DNA of 45,223 nt, from the NCBI GenBank assembly GCA_018644675.1, contig JABGQC010000009.1, positions 1-45,223 on the forward strand. Direction: 5' to 3'. This stretch comes from Candidatus Thioglobus sp. GTDB lineage: Bacteria; Pseudomonadota; Gammaproteobacteria; PS1; Pseudothioglobaceae. A program made the position numbers and the translations under genes. Positions 38,602-45,223 of the stretch are shown here, one piece after another (position 1 is the stretch's first letter; every line of letters begins with the position of its first letter). Below the pieces are notes generated by a model. That model worked only from the letters and a program-made list of their open reading frames with translations. It ran no database searches and was not told where the DNA came from.

Positions 38602-39042
38602 ATGAGAAAAATTGTCAAACAAAGACACTGGTCACAATCAAATGTATTCCCTGTATTTCAGATAAATTTTCCAGCACAAAATCAAGATTTTGTCGTGTTG
38701 GAGGGTCATTCAAACGATACATTGTTATTTGGCCCAGGAAGATCATCGGACAGCTATCTTCCGGGTGATTGCTCTACCGTTGTTATTCATGCTAATCATC
38801 ATTTTACTTTCTTACAAAACATCAACCTTAATGACCAGGTTATCTTGAGCGATCAAATGGGTATGGAATACCAATATTGCGTACTCGATGTTAGCATTAT
38901 GGACATCGATCAAGAGCAGATTAAAGTTTCTAATATCGATGAACTAAAGCTTGTTACCCCTTGGCCGTTTGATGGATTTACTAAAGACAACACACTGCGC
39001 TACATTGTTACCGCTAGAAAGTATGAAACCTATCAAAACTAA
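38602..39042 (+). CDS. Sortase-fold paralogue lacking the catalytic Cys (pseudo-sortase)
   Basis: The 146-residue protein aligns along its length with the sortase at 41850: QDFVVLEGHSNDTLLFGPGR with QDLIVLEGDTGNVLAFGPGR, VVIHANHHFTFL with IISAHRDTHFDFL, ELKLVTPWPF with ELKLVTCYPF, LRYIVTA with LRYVVTA. His63 and Arg133 match the sortase His and Arg, but Pro120 replaces the catalytic Cys. It also lacks the N-terminal membrane anchor of the sortase, so it may stay in the cytoplasm. The frame is intact and AAGGA lies 6 bases before the ATG, so it does not look like a decayed gene. Confidence 0.8.
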   Translation: MRKIVKQRHWSQSNVFPVFQINFPAQNQDFVVLEGHSNDTLLFGPGRSSDSYLPGDCSTVVIHANHHFTFLQNINLNDQVILSDQMGMEYQYCVLDVSIMDIDQEQIKVSNIDELKLVTPWPFDGFTKDNTLRYIVTARKYETYQN

Positions 39043-39169
39043 ATCCAACAATAAAGTAAAGCTATTCAGAATGATGGACATGGATATTACTGAGCAACAA
39101 TTCAAACAAGCTAAAGCTTGGTATAAAAGCGCCAAACACACTAATATCCACTCACTTAAAAAATCTTAA
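39023..39169 (+). CDS. Small basic ORF, 48 residues (hypothetical)
   Basis: Starts inside the last codons of the pseudo-sortase gene in another frame (20-base overlap) and reads MKPIKTKSNNKVKLFRMMDM, then DITEQQFKQAKAWYKSAKH and a basic end. It is helical, Lys-rich and has no membrane segment. AGAAAG just upstream is a weak ribosome site. Overlap with the upstream stop suggests coupling, but the gene may be spurious. Confidence 0.35.
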   Translation: MKPIKTKSNNKVKLFRMMDMDITEQQFKQAKAWYKSAKHTNIHSLKKS

Positions 39170-39184
39170 ATATTCCACTCTAAT

Positions 39185-39199
39185 AGATCATAATGATCT
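39185..39199. repeat. Short inverted repeat
   Basis: AGATCA-TAA-TGATCT, a 6-bp palindrome with a three-base centre, followed by an AT tract with several TATAAT-like strings before the next gene. It may be an operator or weak hairpin. Confidence 0.35.
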
Positions 39200-39246
39200 T
39201 TATAATATAATAATATAATAATTCAATCAAATAATAGGAAAAAAAT

Positions 39247-39651
39247 ATGAAAAAGCACATATTAGCAATATCAGTAGCAACTATTTTATCAATCACAAAT
39301 GTTTCAGCAGAGACACAAGGGTTTAAAAACCTTGAGCACTTAGGTGGCACTATTGGCGGTGTTATTGATGATGGCTTTAAAGGAATAGTAAATACTGTAA
39401 TAGCTATTGGTGACTTACCAGAAGACACAAGAGTTTGGACAGTAGGACAGGTTGAAGAGTTAAAAGATAAAATCTGTGAAAAGCCTATAACAATTACTAA
39501 AGAGGTTCCAGTTGAGAAAATTGTTTATGTTGACAGAGAAATCATCCAAAAAGTTTATATCAAGCCAAAAGAAAGAAACTGCACCACCAAGCGCCAATCA
39601 GATCGTTTTGGCAATGTTGACGAGGTGATTAGCTGCACTGAATGGCAATAA
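39247..39651 (+). CDS. Secreted protein of unknown function
   Basis: A 134-residue protein with a clear signal peptide (KKHILAISVATILSITNVSA, cleavage after residue ~21). The mature part has a Gly/Ile-rich section (LGGTIGGVIDDGFKG), a predicted beta segment of alternating hydrophobic and charged residues (ITKEVPVEKIVYVDREIIQ) and three Cys. I do not recognise a family. AGGA precedes the ATG by 7-8 bases, and a strong terminator follows, so it is probably a single-gene transcript inside the sortase locus. Confidence 0.75.
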   Translation: MKKHILAISVATILSITNVSAETQGFKNLEHLGGTIGGVIDDGFKGIVNTVIAIGDLPEDTRVWTVGQVEELKDKICEKPITITKEVPVEKIVYVDREIIQKVYIKPKERNCTTKRQSDRFGNVDEVISCTEWQ

Positions 39652-39674
39652 TCCTAGTAATTAAAGAATAAATC

Positions 39675-39701
39675 AAAGGCCGCATAAGCGGTCTTTTTTT
39701 T
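39675..39701 (+). terminator. Rho-independent terminator
   Basis: GGCCGC-ATAA-GCGGTC forms a 6-bp stem (one G-U pair), extended by AAA before it pairing with the T-run of nine bases after it. It ends the transcript of the 134-residue secreted protein. Confidence 0.88.
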
Positions 39702-39728
39702 ATCTTCATAAACAAACCATTCAAACCA

Positions 39729-39743
39729 CATTCAAGCTTCACC
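39729..39743 (+). promoter_or_regulatory. Repeated motif, copy 2 (CATTCAAGCTTCACC)
   Basis: Second copy, 43 bases before the start of the sortase target gene. Another TTCA lies 11 bp upstream (39720), giving TTCAA-N6-TTCAA. A possible -10 (GATAAT, 39753-39758) lies 9 bp downstream, so the motif sits at the -35 position. Confidence 0.5.
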
Positions 39744-39786
39744 TTCGTTTTAGATAATAACAGCTTTCAAATAATCGGAAGTCATT

Positions 39787-41853
39787 ATGTCATACATCAA
39801 GCCCATTGGTGCAGTTGCTACACTCGTTGCTCTAGCTAGCCTCACTTATTCGCACTTTATTCAAGCAGATATATCATTTGCACAGAAGCCAGTTAGAGCC
39901 CCAGTTTCTTCACCGACACTTAATCCTATTAATGAAGTTGAGTTCGGATCGATTATCTACACACTAGGTGACAAATCTAAGTTTACTCAAATGGCATTAG
40001 ACACCGAGGTGCAGATGGATGTCACAGGTACGATTAATAGGGTGAAGCTTGAGCAAAGCTTTACCAATCCATCAAATGATTGGGTAGAGGGTGTGTATGT
40101 GTTTCCACTACCAACAGACTCAGCCGTTGATCATCTAACTATGTATGTGGGCAATAAAACCATTGAAGGGCAAATAAAGGAGCGTAAAGAAGCTAAGAAG
40201 ATTTATGACAAGGCTAAAAAGGCAGGCAAGAAAACTTCACTAGTTGAGCAGCAGCGTCCTAATATATTTACCACTAAAGTGTCTAACATCGGCCCAGGTG
40301 AAACCATCAAAATTGCCATTGAATATCAGCAGGCTGTTAAGCTTGATCATGACAAATTCTCTATTAGATTCCCGATGACCATTGGGAAAAGATACATTCC
40401 TGGCAAGCCTATATCAACTCCAAAGAATACTTTGGGCACGGCTCGTAATACACACCGTGTTAAAGACGCTTCTAAAATAACCCCATCAATCAGTAGCAAT
40501 GTTCACAGACCTGTTAGCATCGCTATTAACCTTAAAGCAGGATTTAATACATCTAGTATTAATGCAAGTTATCACGACATTAATATTATCAATATTGATA
40601 AGCTAACTAAACATATCACTCTGGATAATACTAAGGGCAATAACCAAGCCGATCGTGATTTTGAATTGGCATGGCAAGCAAACAATTCTTTAACACCTGA
40701 ACTGGCTTTATTTACCCAGCAAAAGGGCAATGATCATTATCTAATGCTCATGGCAACCCCGCCAGCAGATAAAGTGTTTAAGCAATCAAACACCCCAAGA
40801 GAGCTTATCTTTGTTATTGATTCATCAGGCTCTATGCTTGGATCATCTATGCTACAAGCATCAAAAGCATTGGTTCAGGCAATCAATAGACTTAAACCAA
40901 CTGACAGGTTTAATATTATTGATTTTGACTCAGGCTTTGACCCACTCTTTGATAGCGCCATGCCCGCCATTAATATGAACAAGAAGCATGGTGTTCGTTT
41001 TGCTAATGCTTTAAGTGCTGATGGTGGCACAGAGCCACTTGAGGCGATTAAATATGCTTTTGATTCAAGAGAATCTAGTGCTGATAACTACCTACGCCAA
41101 ATCATCTTTTTAACTGATGGACAGGTGGGCAATGAAGATGAGATATTCCGTGTCGTTCGTCAAAATATTGATGAAGACCGTCTGTTTACAATTGGTATCG
41201 GATCTGCACCAAACTCTCATCTAATGACTACTTTGTCTGAATACGGTAAAGGCACTTATACTTTCATTGGTAATATCGATGAAGTAGAAACTAAAATGCT
41301 GGAGCTATTTGATAAGCTTGAATCTCCAGCAATGACAAACATCAACATCAACTTCCCGATGGATATTAATGCTGAGCAAGCATTAGGATCCATCTCTGAT
41401 TTATACAAAGGTGAGGTGATCACAGCAGTTTACAAACTCAACGCCATCCCTAGCAAGCTCAGTATTAGTGGCGATACCGCTAACGGTGTATTCACCAAAG
41501 ATATTGATATTAGCGCCAATAACAACACAACTGGCATTGATGTGCTTTGGGCTAGACGTAAAATCGAGCAAATGATGCATCAATACCGAGCGCAAAATAG
41601 ACGCATTGATCGAGACAAGGTGCAAGCCGATATCACCAATATTGCGCTTGAGCATCATCTGGTCTCAAAATTTACCTCATTAGTTGCAGTGGACATAACA
41701 CCGTCAAAACCGAGCAATCAAGCCACAACCACCCAAGTGGTTGCTAATAAGGTTAAAGCCGCTAAAACAGCGACCAATGCACAGCTATGGATGATGCTAG
41801 GGCTTGCTCTTATTCTATTGTCAGTTGTTACTCGCTCTAGGAAAACATCATGA
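39787..41853 (+). CDS. Sortase target protein with VIT and vWA domains
   Basis: The 688-residue protein matches the marine proteobacterial sortase target family: N-terminal signal/anchor (~6-28), VIT domain (~55-185; LEQSFTNPSNDWVEGVYVFP and ERKEAKKIYDKAK), vWA domain (~338-510) with MIDAS residues in FVIDSSGSMLG and FLTDGQVGNED, and a C-terminal sorting region with a membrane helix (LWMMLGLALILLSVV) and basic tail RSRK. The motif before the helix is AAKTAT (658-663) rather than LPxTG or LPxTA. CGGAAG precedes the ATG, and the stop overlaps the sortase start by four bases. Confidence 0.9.
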   Translation: MSYIKPIGAVATLVALASLTYSHFIQADISFAQKPVRAPVSSPTLNPINEVEFGSIIYTLGDKSKFTQMALDTEVQMDVTGTINRVKLEQSFTNPSNDWVEGVYVFPLPTDSAVDHLTMYVGNKTIEGQIKERKEAKKIYDKAKKAGKKTSLVEQQRPNIFTTKVSNIGPGETIKIAIEYQQAVKLDHDKFSIRFPMTIGKRYIPGKPISTPKNTLGTARNTHRVKDASKITPSISSNVHRPVSIAINLKAGFNTSSINASYHDINIINIDKLTKHITLDNTKGNNQADRDFELAWQANNSLTPELALFTQQKGNDHYLMLMATPPADKVFKQSNTPRELIFVIDSSGSMLGSSMLQASKALVQAINRLKPTDRFNIIDFDSGFDPLFDSAMPAINMNKKHGVRFANALSADGGTEPLEAIKYAFDSRESSADNYLRQIIFLTDGQVGNEDEIFRVVRQNIDEDRLFTIGIGSAPNSHLMTTLSEYGKGTYTFIGNIDEVETKMLELFDKLESPAMTNININFPMDINAEQALGSISDLYKGEVITAVYKLNAIPSKLSISGDTANGVFTKDIDISANNNTTGIDVLWARRKIEQMMHQYRAQNRRIDRDKVQADITNIALEHHLVSKFTSLVAVDITPSKPSNQATTTQVVANKVKAAKTATNAQLWMMLGLALILLSVVTRSRKTS

Positions 41854-42413
41854 ATAAATCAATACTACTGGCAATTATCGGCATTAGTACTTTTGCTTAC
41901 GGCGCCTACATGCCGATTAAAGCTGAAGCTGCCCAATATATGATTCAATCAGCCTGGAATGTTGCTAACAAAACAGGCTATCAAGTAAAGCCTTGGAATT
42001 GGATGGATTCCCATCCTGTTATGCGACTTCAATCGACCAAGCACAATCAAGATTTAATCGTGCTTGAGGGAGACACGGGCAACGTGCTTGCCTTTGGCCC
42101 TGGGCGCAATATTGAATCAAGACATCCGGGGAGAGCGGGTACAACAATCATATCAGCTCATCGAGATACGCACTTTGATTTTTTAGAAGATGTTGCAATA
42201 GGTGATCAATTTGAAGTGGATTCAATCTATACCAAACAAAACTACCAATACCAAGTAAGCACCATAAAAATAATTGATTCTGACAAAGTAGATATAAATA
42301 TTAGCAGCAACCAAGCAGAGCTCAAATTAGTAACTTGTTATCCGTTTAACGCAGTAGTTGCAGGAGGGTCGCTTAGATATGTGGTGACTGCAAACTTAGT
42401 GCAAAAATCATAA
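41850..42413 (+). CDS. Class GN (marine proteobacterial) sortase
   Basis: A 187-residue transpeptidase that should cleave the sorting signal of the protein encoded just upstream. It has an N-terminal membrane helix (ILLAIIGISTFAYGAYMPI) and the sortase triad: His104 in ISAHRDTHFDFL, Cys163 in LVTCYPF and Arg176 in LRYVVTA. It is translationally coupled to the target gene (ATGA). Length is normal for the class. Confidence 0.93.
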   Translation: MNKSILLAIIGISTFAYGAYMPIKAEAAQYMIQSAWNVANKTGYQVKPWNWMDSHPVMRLQSTKHNQDLIVLEGDTGNVLAFGPGRNIESRHPGRAGTTIISAHRDTHFDFLEDVAIGDQFEVDSIYTKQNYQYQVSTIKIIDSDKVDINISSNQAELKLVTCYPFNAVVAGGSLRYVVTANLVQKS

Positions 42414-42419
42414 CATGGC

Positions 42420-42439
42420 CTGGCTTGATATTTAGCCAG
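42420..42439. repeat. Hairpin after the sortase gene
   Basis: CTGGCT, eight-base loop, AGCCAG: a perfect 6-bp stem starting 7 bases after the sortase stop. Only AT-rich sequence follows, with no clean T-run, so termination would be partial at best. Confidence 0.4.
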
Positions 42440-42489
42440 ATTATCGTTATTATGTTGGCTATATTTTATGTTGATTTAGGCAGGGGTGA

Positions 42490-42660
42490 ATGATGGATTC
42501 AGAGGTTTCAAAAGTAGAGGTTACAGACATTAAAATGCCATTTTTATCAATGGTGTGGTTTATGGTTAAGTGGGCAATTGCCTCTATTCCAGCAATTATC
42601 ATTTTATGGCTGTTATTTGTTATGTTTGGTGGGTTAATCGGTGGATTGACACACATTTAG
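42490..42660 (+). CDS. Small membrane protein, 56 residues
   Basis: ORF with an exceptionally good ribosome site (CAGGGGTG just before the double ATG). The product begins MMDSEVSKVEVTDIKMPFLS, a charged N-terminus, and then has a long hydrophobic helix (WAIASIPAIIILWLLFVMFG) and a Gly-rich end. Met1 or Met2 may be the start. No family recognised. It lies 76 bases after the sortase gene and may belong to the sortase transcript. Confidence 0.7.
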   Translation: MMDSEVSKVEVTDIKMPFLSMVWFMVKWAIASIPAIIILWLLFVMFGGLIGGLTHI

Positions 42661-42685
42661 CTTTCAACAAACTTCAGTAATAAAA

Positions 42686-42700
42686 CATTCAATCTTCATT
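42686..42700 (+). promoter_or_regulatory. Repeated motif, copy 3 (CATTCAATCTTCATT)
   Basis: Third copy, 52 bases before the next small gene. A possible -10, GATAAT at 42721-42726, lies 20 bp downstream, placing the motif just upstream of the -35 position. Two more TTCA words lie at 42663 and 42673. Confidence 0.5.
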
Positions 42701-42752
42701 TTTAGTTAGCATTTATTTTTGATAATGGTGGTTTTTAACAACAGGCATTATC

Positions 42753-42938
42753 ATGAAAAATACAATTACATTAATCGTTCTATTTGCATGCATCTGGATT
42801 CCAGAACTTTCTGCTCGATTCTACCCAATTGAGGGCTGGATGAAAGAGCCAATATCTAATACCTTTGTAACACTATACGTCCTAATGTTTTTTGTATTAA
42901 TACTTAACTTAACAAAAACAACAAAGATTGAAAAATAG
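42753..42938 (+). CDS. Small membrane protein, 61 residues
   Basis: The product has two hydrophobic segments (TITLIVLFACIWIPELSA and FVTLYVLMFFVLILNL) around a short loop RFYPIEGWMKEP, and a basic tail. It could be a two-helix membrane protein. No family recognised. It has its own copy of the CATTCAANCTTCA motif upstream, which ties it to the sortase locus. The ribosome site is weak. Confidence 0.6.
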   Translation: MKNTITLIVLFACIWIPELSARFYPIEGWMKEPISNTFVTLYVLMFFVLILNLTKTTKIEK

Positions 42939-43001
42939 CAACAAATTATGTATCAATTAAACACTTAACTTGAGTAAGATTAACCAACCATTTGGAGAGC
43001 A

Positions 43002-45223
43002 ATGAAATTATTAATCTCACTTTTTATAACACTAACAATATCTGTGTCACATGCTGGATTCTCGGAAGGTCTAGATGCAATGCAAAAAGGTGATTATAAA
43101 ACATCTATTTTTAATTTTAAGCAAGCACTTGAAGAAGAGGATATGGAATCTTTTAAACCTATGCTAACAAGATATTTAGCAATGGCTTATTATTATGCAC
43201 CAGAAGGTATAGATGATGATTATAAACTAGCCTTTAAACACTATTTGGCAGCTTCTGAAAAGTTTGATTCTGGTGTTATGTTAAGACTTGGAGATATGCA
43301 TTATGTCGGACGTGGCGTTAAGCAAGATTATGTTCAGGCAAGACAGTACCTTGAAAAATCAATTAAGTATAAAGAGAGTATAAGTGCCTTATGGCTTTTA
43401 GGAAAAATTCACCTACATGGGTATGGTATCGAGCAAGACTTTGATATAGCAAAAGATTATTTTGAAAGAGCTGATGCAATTGACAGTGCGAACTCTCAAT
43501 TTGAGCTTGGACATATGTACGAATATGGAAAAGGTACATCCATAAACATTCCCAGGGCTCTGGCTTATTATGAAAAAGCCATTCAAAAAGGTGATACAGA
43601 TGCCCAATATAAGGCCGACGTCCTATCTGGCAAGATAGCTAGTCAGGATCGCAATGTAGATTTTGAAAAAGCGCTTGATTACACATACGGATTTACCGTT
43701 CAAGTGGATTTTGATAAAGCAATTGAGTATTACCAAAAATCTGCCGATAAAGGCGACGCAACCTCTTTGTATAACATTGGCTTTGTAATTGGACTTACAT
43801 CACCAACTAAGCAAGAAAAGCTTGAAACCGAGTACTATAAAAGAGCAGCAGAGTTGGGTAACATTTACGCACAGACAGCCTTATCAGATCGATACTATCT
43901 TGGATTAGGGGTTGATATTGATAAGGCTAAATCTTTATACTGGGACACCCAAGCCGCACTTCAGGGCAATGTAAATTCAATGAAGGATATTGCCTTACAA
44001 CATTATCTAGGAAAAGGCACTAGTAAAAATTATCATGAAGCAATTTATTGGTATCAAAAAGCAGTAGATCAAGGCGATAAAGAATCATTATTTGATCTTG
44101 CAGAAATGCATAAAAATGGAGAGGGTTTTGATAAAAATACAGATAAAGCTGTTGAATTATTTATCAAAGCTGCTGAGCTTGGTTATGCCGAAGCTCAAGA
44201 CAAATTAGCCAAATACTATCTAAGAGCCATATATGTAAAACGTGATTATAAAAAATCATTATATTGGGCCAACAAGGCTGCAGACCAAGGCGTAGCGCAA
44301 GCTTATAACACACTAGCATATTTGTACATTACTGGAAAAGACGTAGTTGAAATCAATGCAGAGAAAGCTTTTGAATATTACAACAAAGCAGCCGATTTGG
44401 GCAATGTTAAAGCAATAACTAATCTTGCTAAGCATTACTTGGCCGGCCTAGGCGTTAAGAAGGACAAGCCCAAGGCGTTCAAATTATTTAAAAAAGCAGC
44501 CGATTTGGGCAATGCTGCATCACAGCATCAAATGGGTATTTTTTATGAGTTTGGTATAGTAGTACAAAAGGATCTAAAAAAAGCAAAAGAGTGGTACGTC
44601 AAAGCAATTAACCAAAACTACAAAAAATCTCAAATGGCCTTAGCCTCTATGTACTATTATGGCGATAAAGACACCAATGCGAAAAAGAACTATAAAAAAG
44701 CAGCCGAATGGTATCGCACCGCCGCTAAAAACGACAAAGAAAATGAAGAGGATAAACTTATAGACGTAAAGATTTCAAGCTCAGGCTCTGGATTTTTTGT
44801 AACCCCAAATCATATTGTTACCAATAATCATGTCACTGAAGACTGCGATGAATTAGAGGTAAAAAATAAAAGCTATAAAGCAACTGTAGAACTGCTTGAT
44901 ACAGACTCCACAACAGATCTTTCAATACTAGTAACAGGTAAACCTAATAACAGCTTTTTATACCTAAGAAACCGCAAGCCAGTAGTAACAGGCGAACAAT
45001 CAATTGCATTAGGCTATCCGTTTTCATCAACATTAGGTTCCGAGCTAAAAGTAACCTCTGGCAATATCGCTGCACTCACAGGTTTTAACAACAACATTGC
45101 AGAGCTTCAGCTAACATCTCCAGTGCAGCCTGGCAATTCAGGTGGTCCACTACTTGATGATAATGGCAATGTCATTGGCGTGATCGTTTCAAGATTAGAA
45201 ACATCTGCAGAGATCACAGGAAG
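43002..45223 (+). CDS. Secreted Sel1-repeat protein fused to an HtrA-like serine protease (3' end cut)
   Basis: An open frame of 740 codons that runs off the window. GGAGAG precedes the ATG; residues 1-17 (KLLISLFITLTISVSHA) form a signal peptide. About a dozen Sel1-like helical repeats follow from residue ~20 to ~580 (for example YYLGLGVDIDKAKS and KAADLGNVKAITNLAKHYLA). From ~585 comes a trypsin-like domain with His610 in VTNNHVTEDC, Asp639 in TTDLSIL and Ser713 in PVQPGNSGGPLLD; the 29/74 spacing is close to that of DegP. It is probably a periplasmic protease with a protein-binding repeat domain; any further domain lies outside the window. Confidence 0.85.
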   Translation, partial: MKLLISLFITLTISVSHAGFSEGLDAMQKGDYKTSIFNFKQALEEEDMESFKPMLTRYLAMAYYYAPEGIDDDYKLAFKHYLAASEKFDSGVMLRLGDMHYVGRGVKQDYVQARQYLEKSIKYKESISALWLLGKIHLHGYGIEQDFDIAKDYFERADAIDSANSQFELGHMYEYGKGTSINIPRALAYYEKAIQKGDTDAQYKADVLSGKIASQDRNVDFEKALDYTYGFTVQVDFDKAIEYYQKSADKGDATSLYNIGFVIGLTSPTKQEKLETEYYKRAAELGNIYAQTALSDRYYLGLGVDIDKAKSLYWDTQAALQGNVNSMKDIALQHYLGKGTSKNYHEAIYWYQKAVDQGDKESLFDLAEMHKNGEGFDKNTDKAVELFIKAAELGYAEAQDKLAKYYLRAIYVKRDYKKSLYWANKAADQGVAQAYNTLAYLYITGKDVVEINAEKAFEYYNKAADLGNVKAITNLAKHYLAGLGVKKDKPKAFKLFKKAADLGNAASQHQMGIFYEFGIVVQKDLKKAKEWYVKAINQNYKKSQMALASMYYYGDKDTNAKKNYKKAAEWYRTAAKNDKENEEDKLIDVKISSSGSGFFVTPNHIVTNNHVTEDCDELEVKNKSYKATVELLDTDSTTDLSILVTGKPNNSFLYLRNRKPVVTGEQSIALGYPFSSTLGSELKVTSGNIAALTGFNNNIAELQLTSPVQPGNSGGPLLDDNGNVIGVIVSRLETSAEITG

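Noticed and set aside
38602..39042. Frameshifted or decayed sortase gene
   Set aside because: The frame is uninterrupted, has its own ribosome site, and motif regions on both sides of the missing Cys are well kept, so a simple pseudogene is less likely than a retained inactive paralogue.
39200..39222. TATAAT/ATAATA repeats as a simple-sequence phase-variation tract
   Set aside because: The units are irregular and lie in a generally AT-rich leader; several promoter-like strings are enough to explain them.

Overview
The window reads as an AT-rich chromosomal segment of a free-living or symbiotic marine gammaproteobacterium. The order hflK-hflC-hisZ-purA-rnr, class Ia nrdAB with a YfaE-like ferredoxin, rnt, CreBC-like regulators and a Gram-negative (class GN) sortase locus all fit Gammaproteobacteria. 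The low GC, the compact overlapping operons and a secreted DsrE-type protein would suit the Thioglobaceae/SUP05 area, but that placement is inference. No tRNA, rRNA, insertion sequence or CRISPR array was seen.

Layout. 1-227: the 5' end of lptD on the minus strand. 363-7388: hflK, hflC, hisZ, purA, rnr and a GNAT acetyltransferase. 7403-9097: ilvD, minus strand. 9177-10207: a short ArgA-like acetyltransferase and RNase T. 10177-12444: 5-oxoprolinase pxpABC, minus strand. 12479-14104: a DUF808 membrane protein and an all-alpha dUTPase. 14123-22183: one long plus-strand unit, moxR-DUF58-DUF4381-batA-batB-batC-batD-selD-mnmH, nearly every gene overlapping the next. 22172-25876: nrdA-nrdB-ferredoxin, minus strand, behind a sigma70-like promoter with two NrdR boxes. 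26199-27772: a divergent ferredoxin reductase and a secreted DsrE-like protein. 28151-35501: sucA-sucB-lpd-sucC-sucD, a complete 2-oxoglutarate dehydrogenase plus succinyl-CoA synthetase set.

35537-43000 is the most interesting part: a dedicated sortase locus. It holds a CreC-like kinase and CreB-like regulator, a secreted SH3 coiled-coil protein with a C-terminal anchor, a sortase-fold paralogue whose catalytic Cys is replaced by Pro, a small basic ORF, an unknown secreted 134-residue protein, the VIT/vWA sortase target, the active-looking sortase, and two tiny membrane proteins. A 15-bp motif (CATTCAANCTTCAYY) occurs three times, each time before a gene or gene pair of this locus, and resembles a tandem TTCA regulator site; it may be the operator of the CreB-like regulator. 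The target protein carries AAKTAT where an LPxTG-type motif is expected.

The last gene (43002 to the window end) encodes a secreted protein of many Sel1 repeats fused to an HtrA-like serine protease domain; it is cut by the window edge.

All calls come from reading the sequence and from remembered family features. No database search was run.
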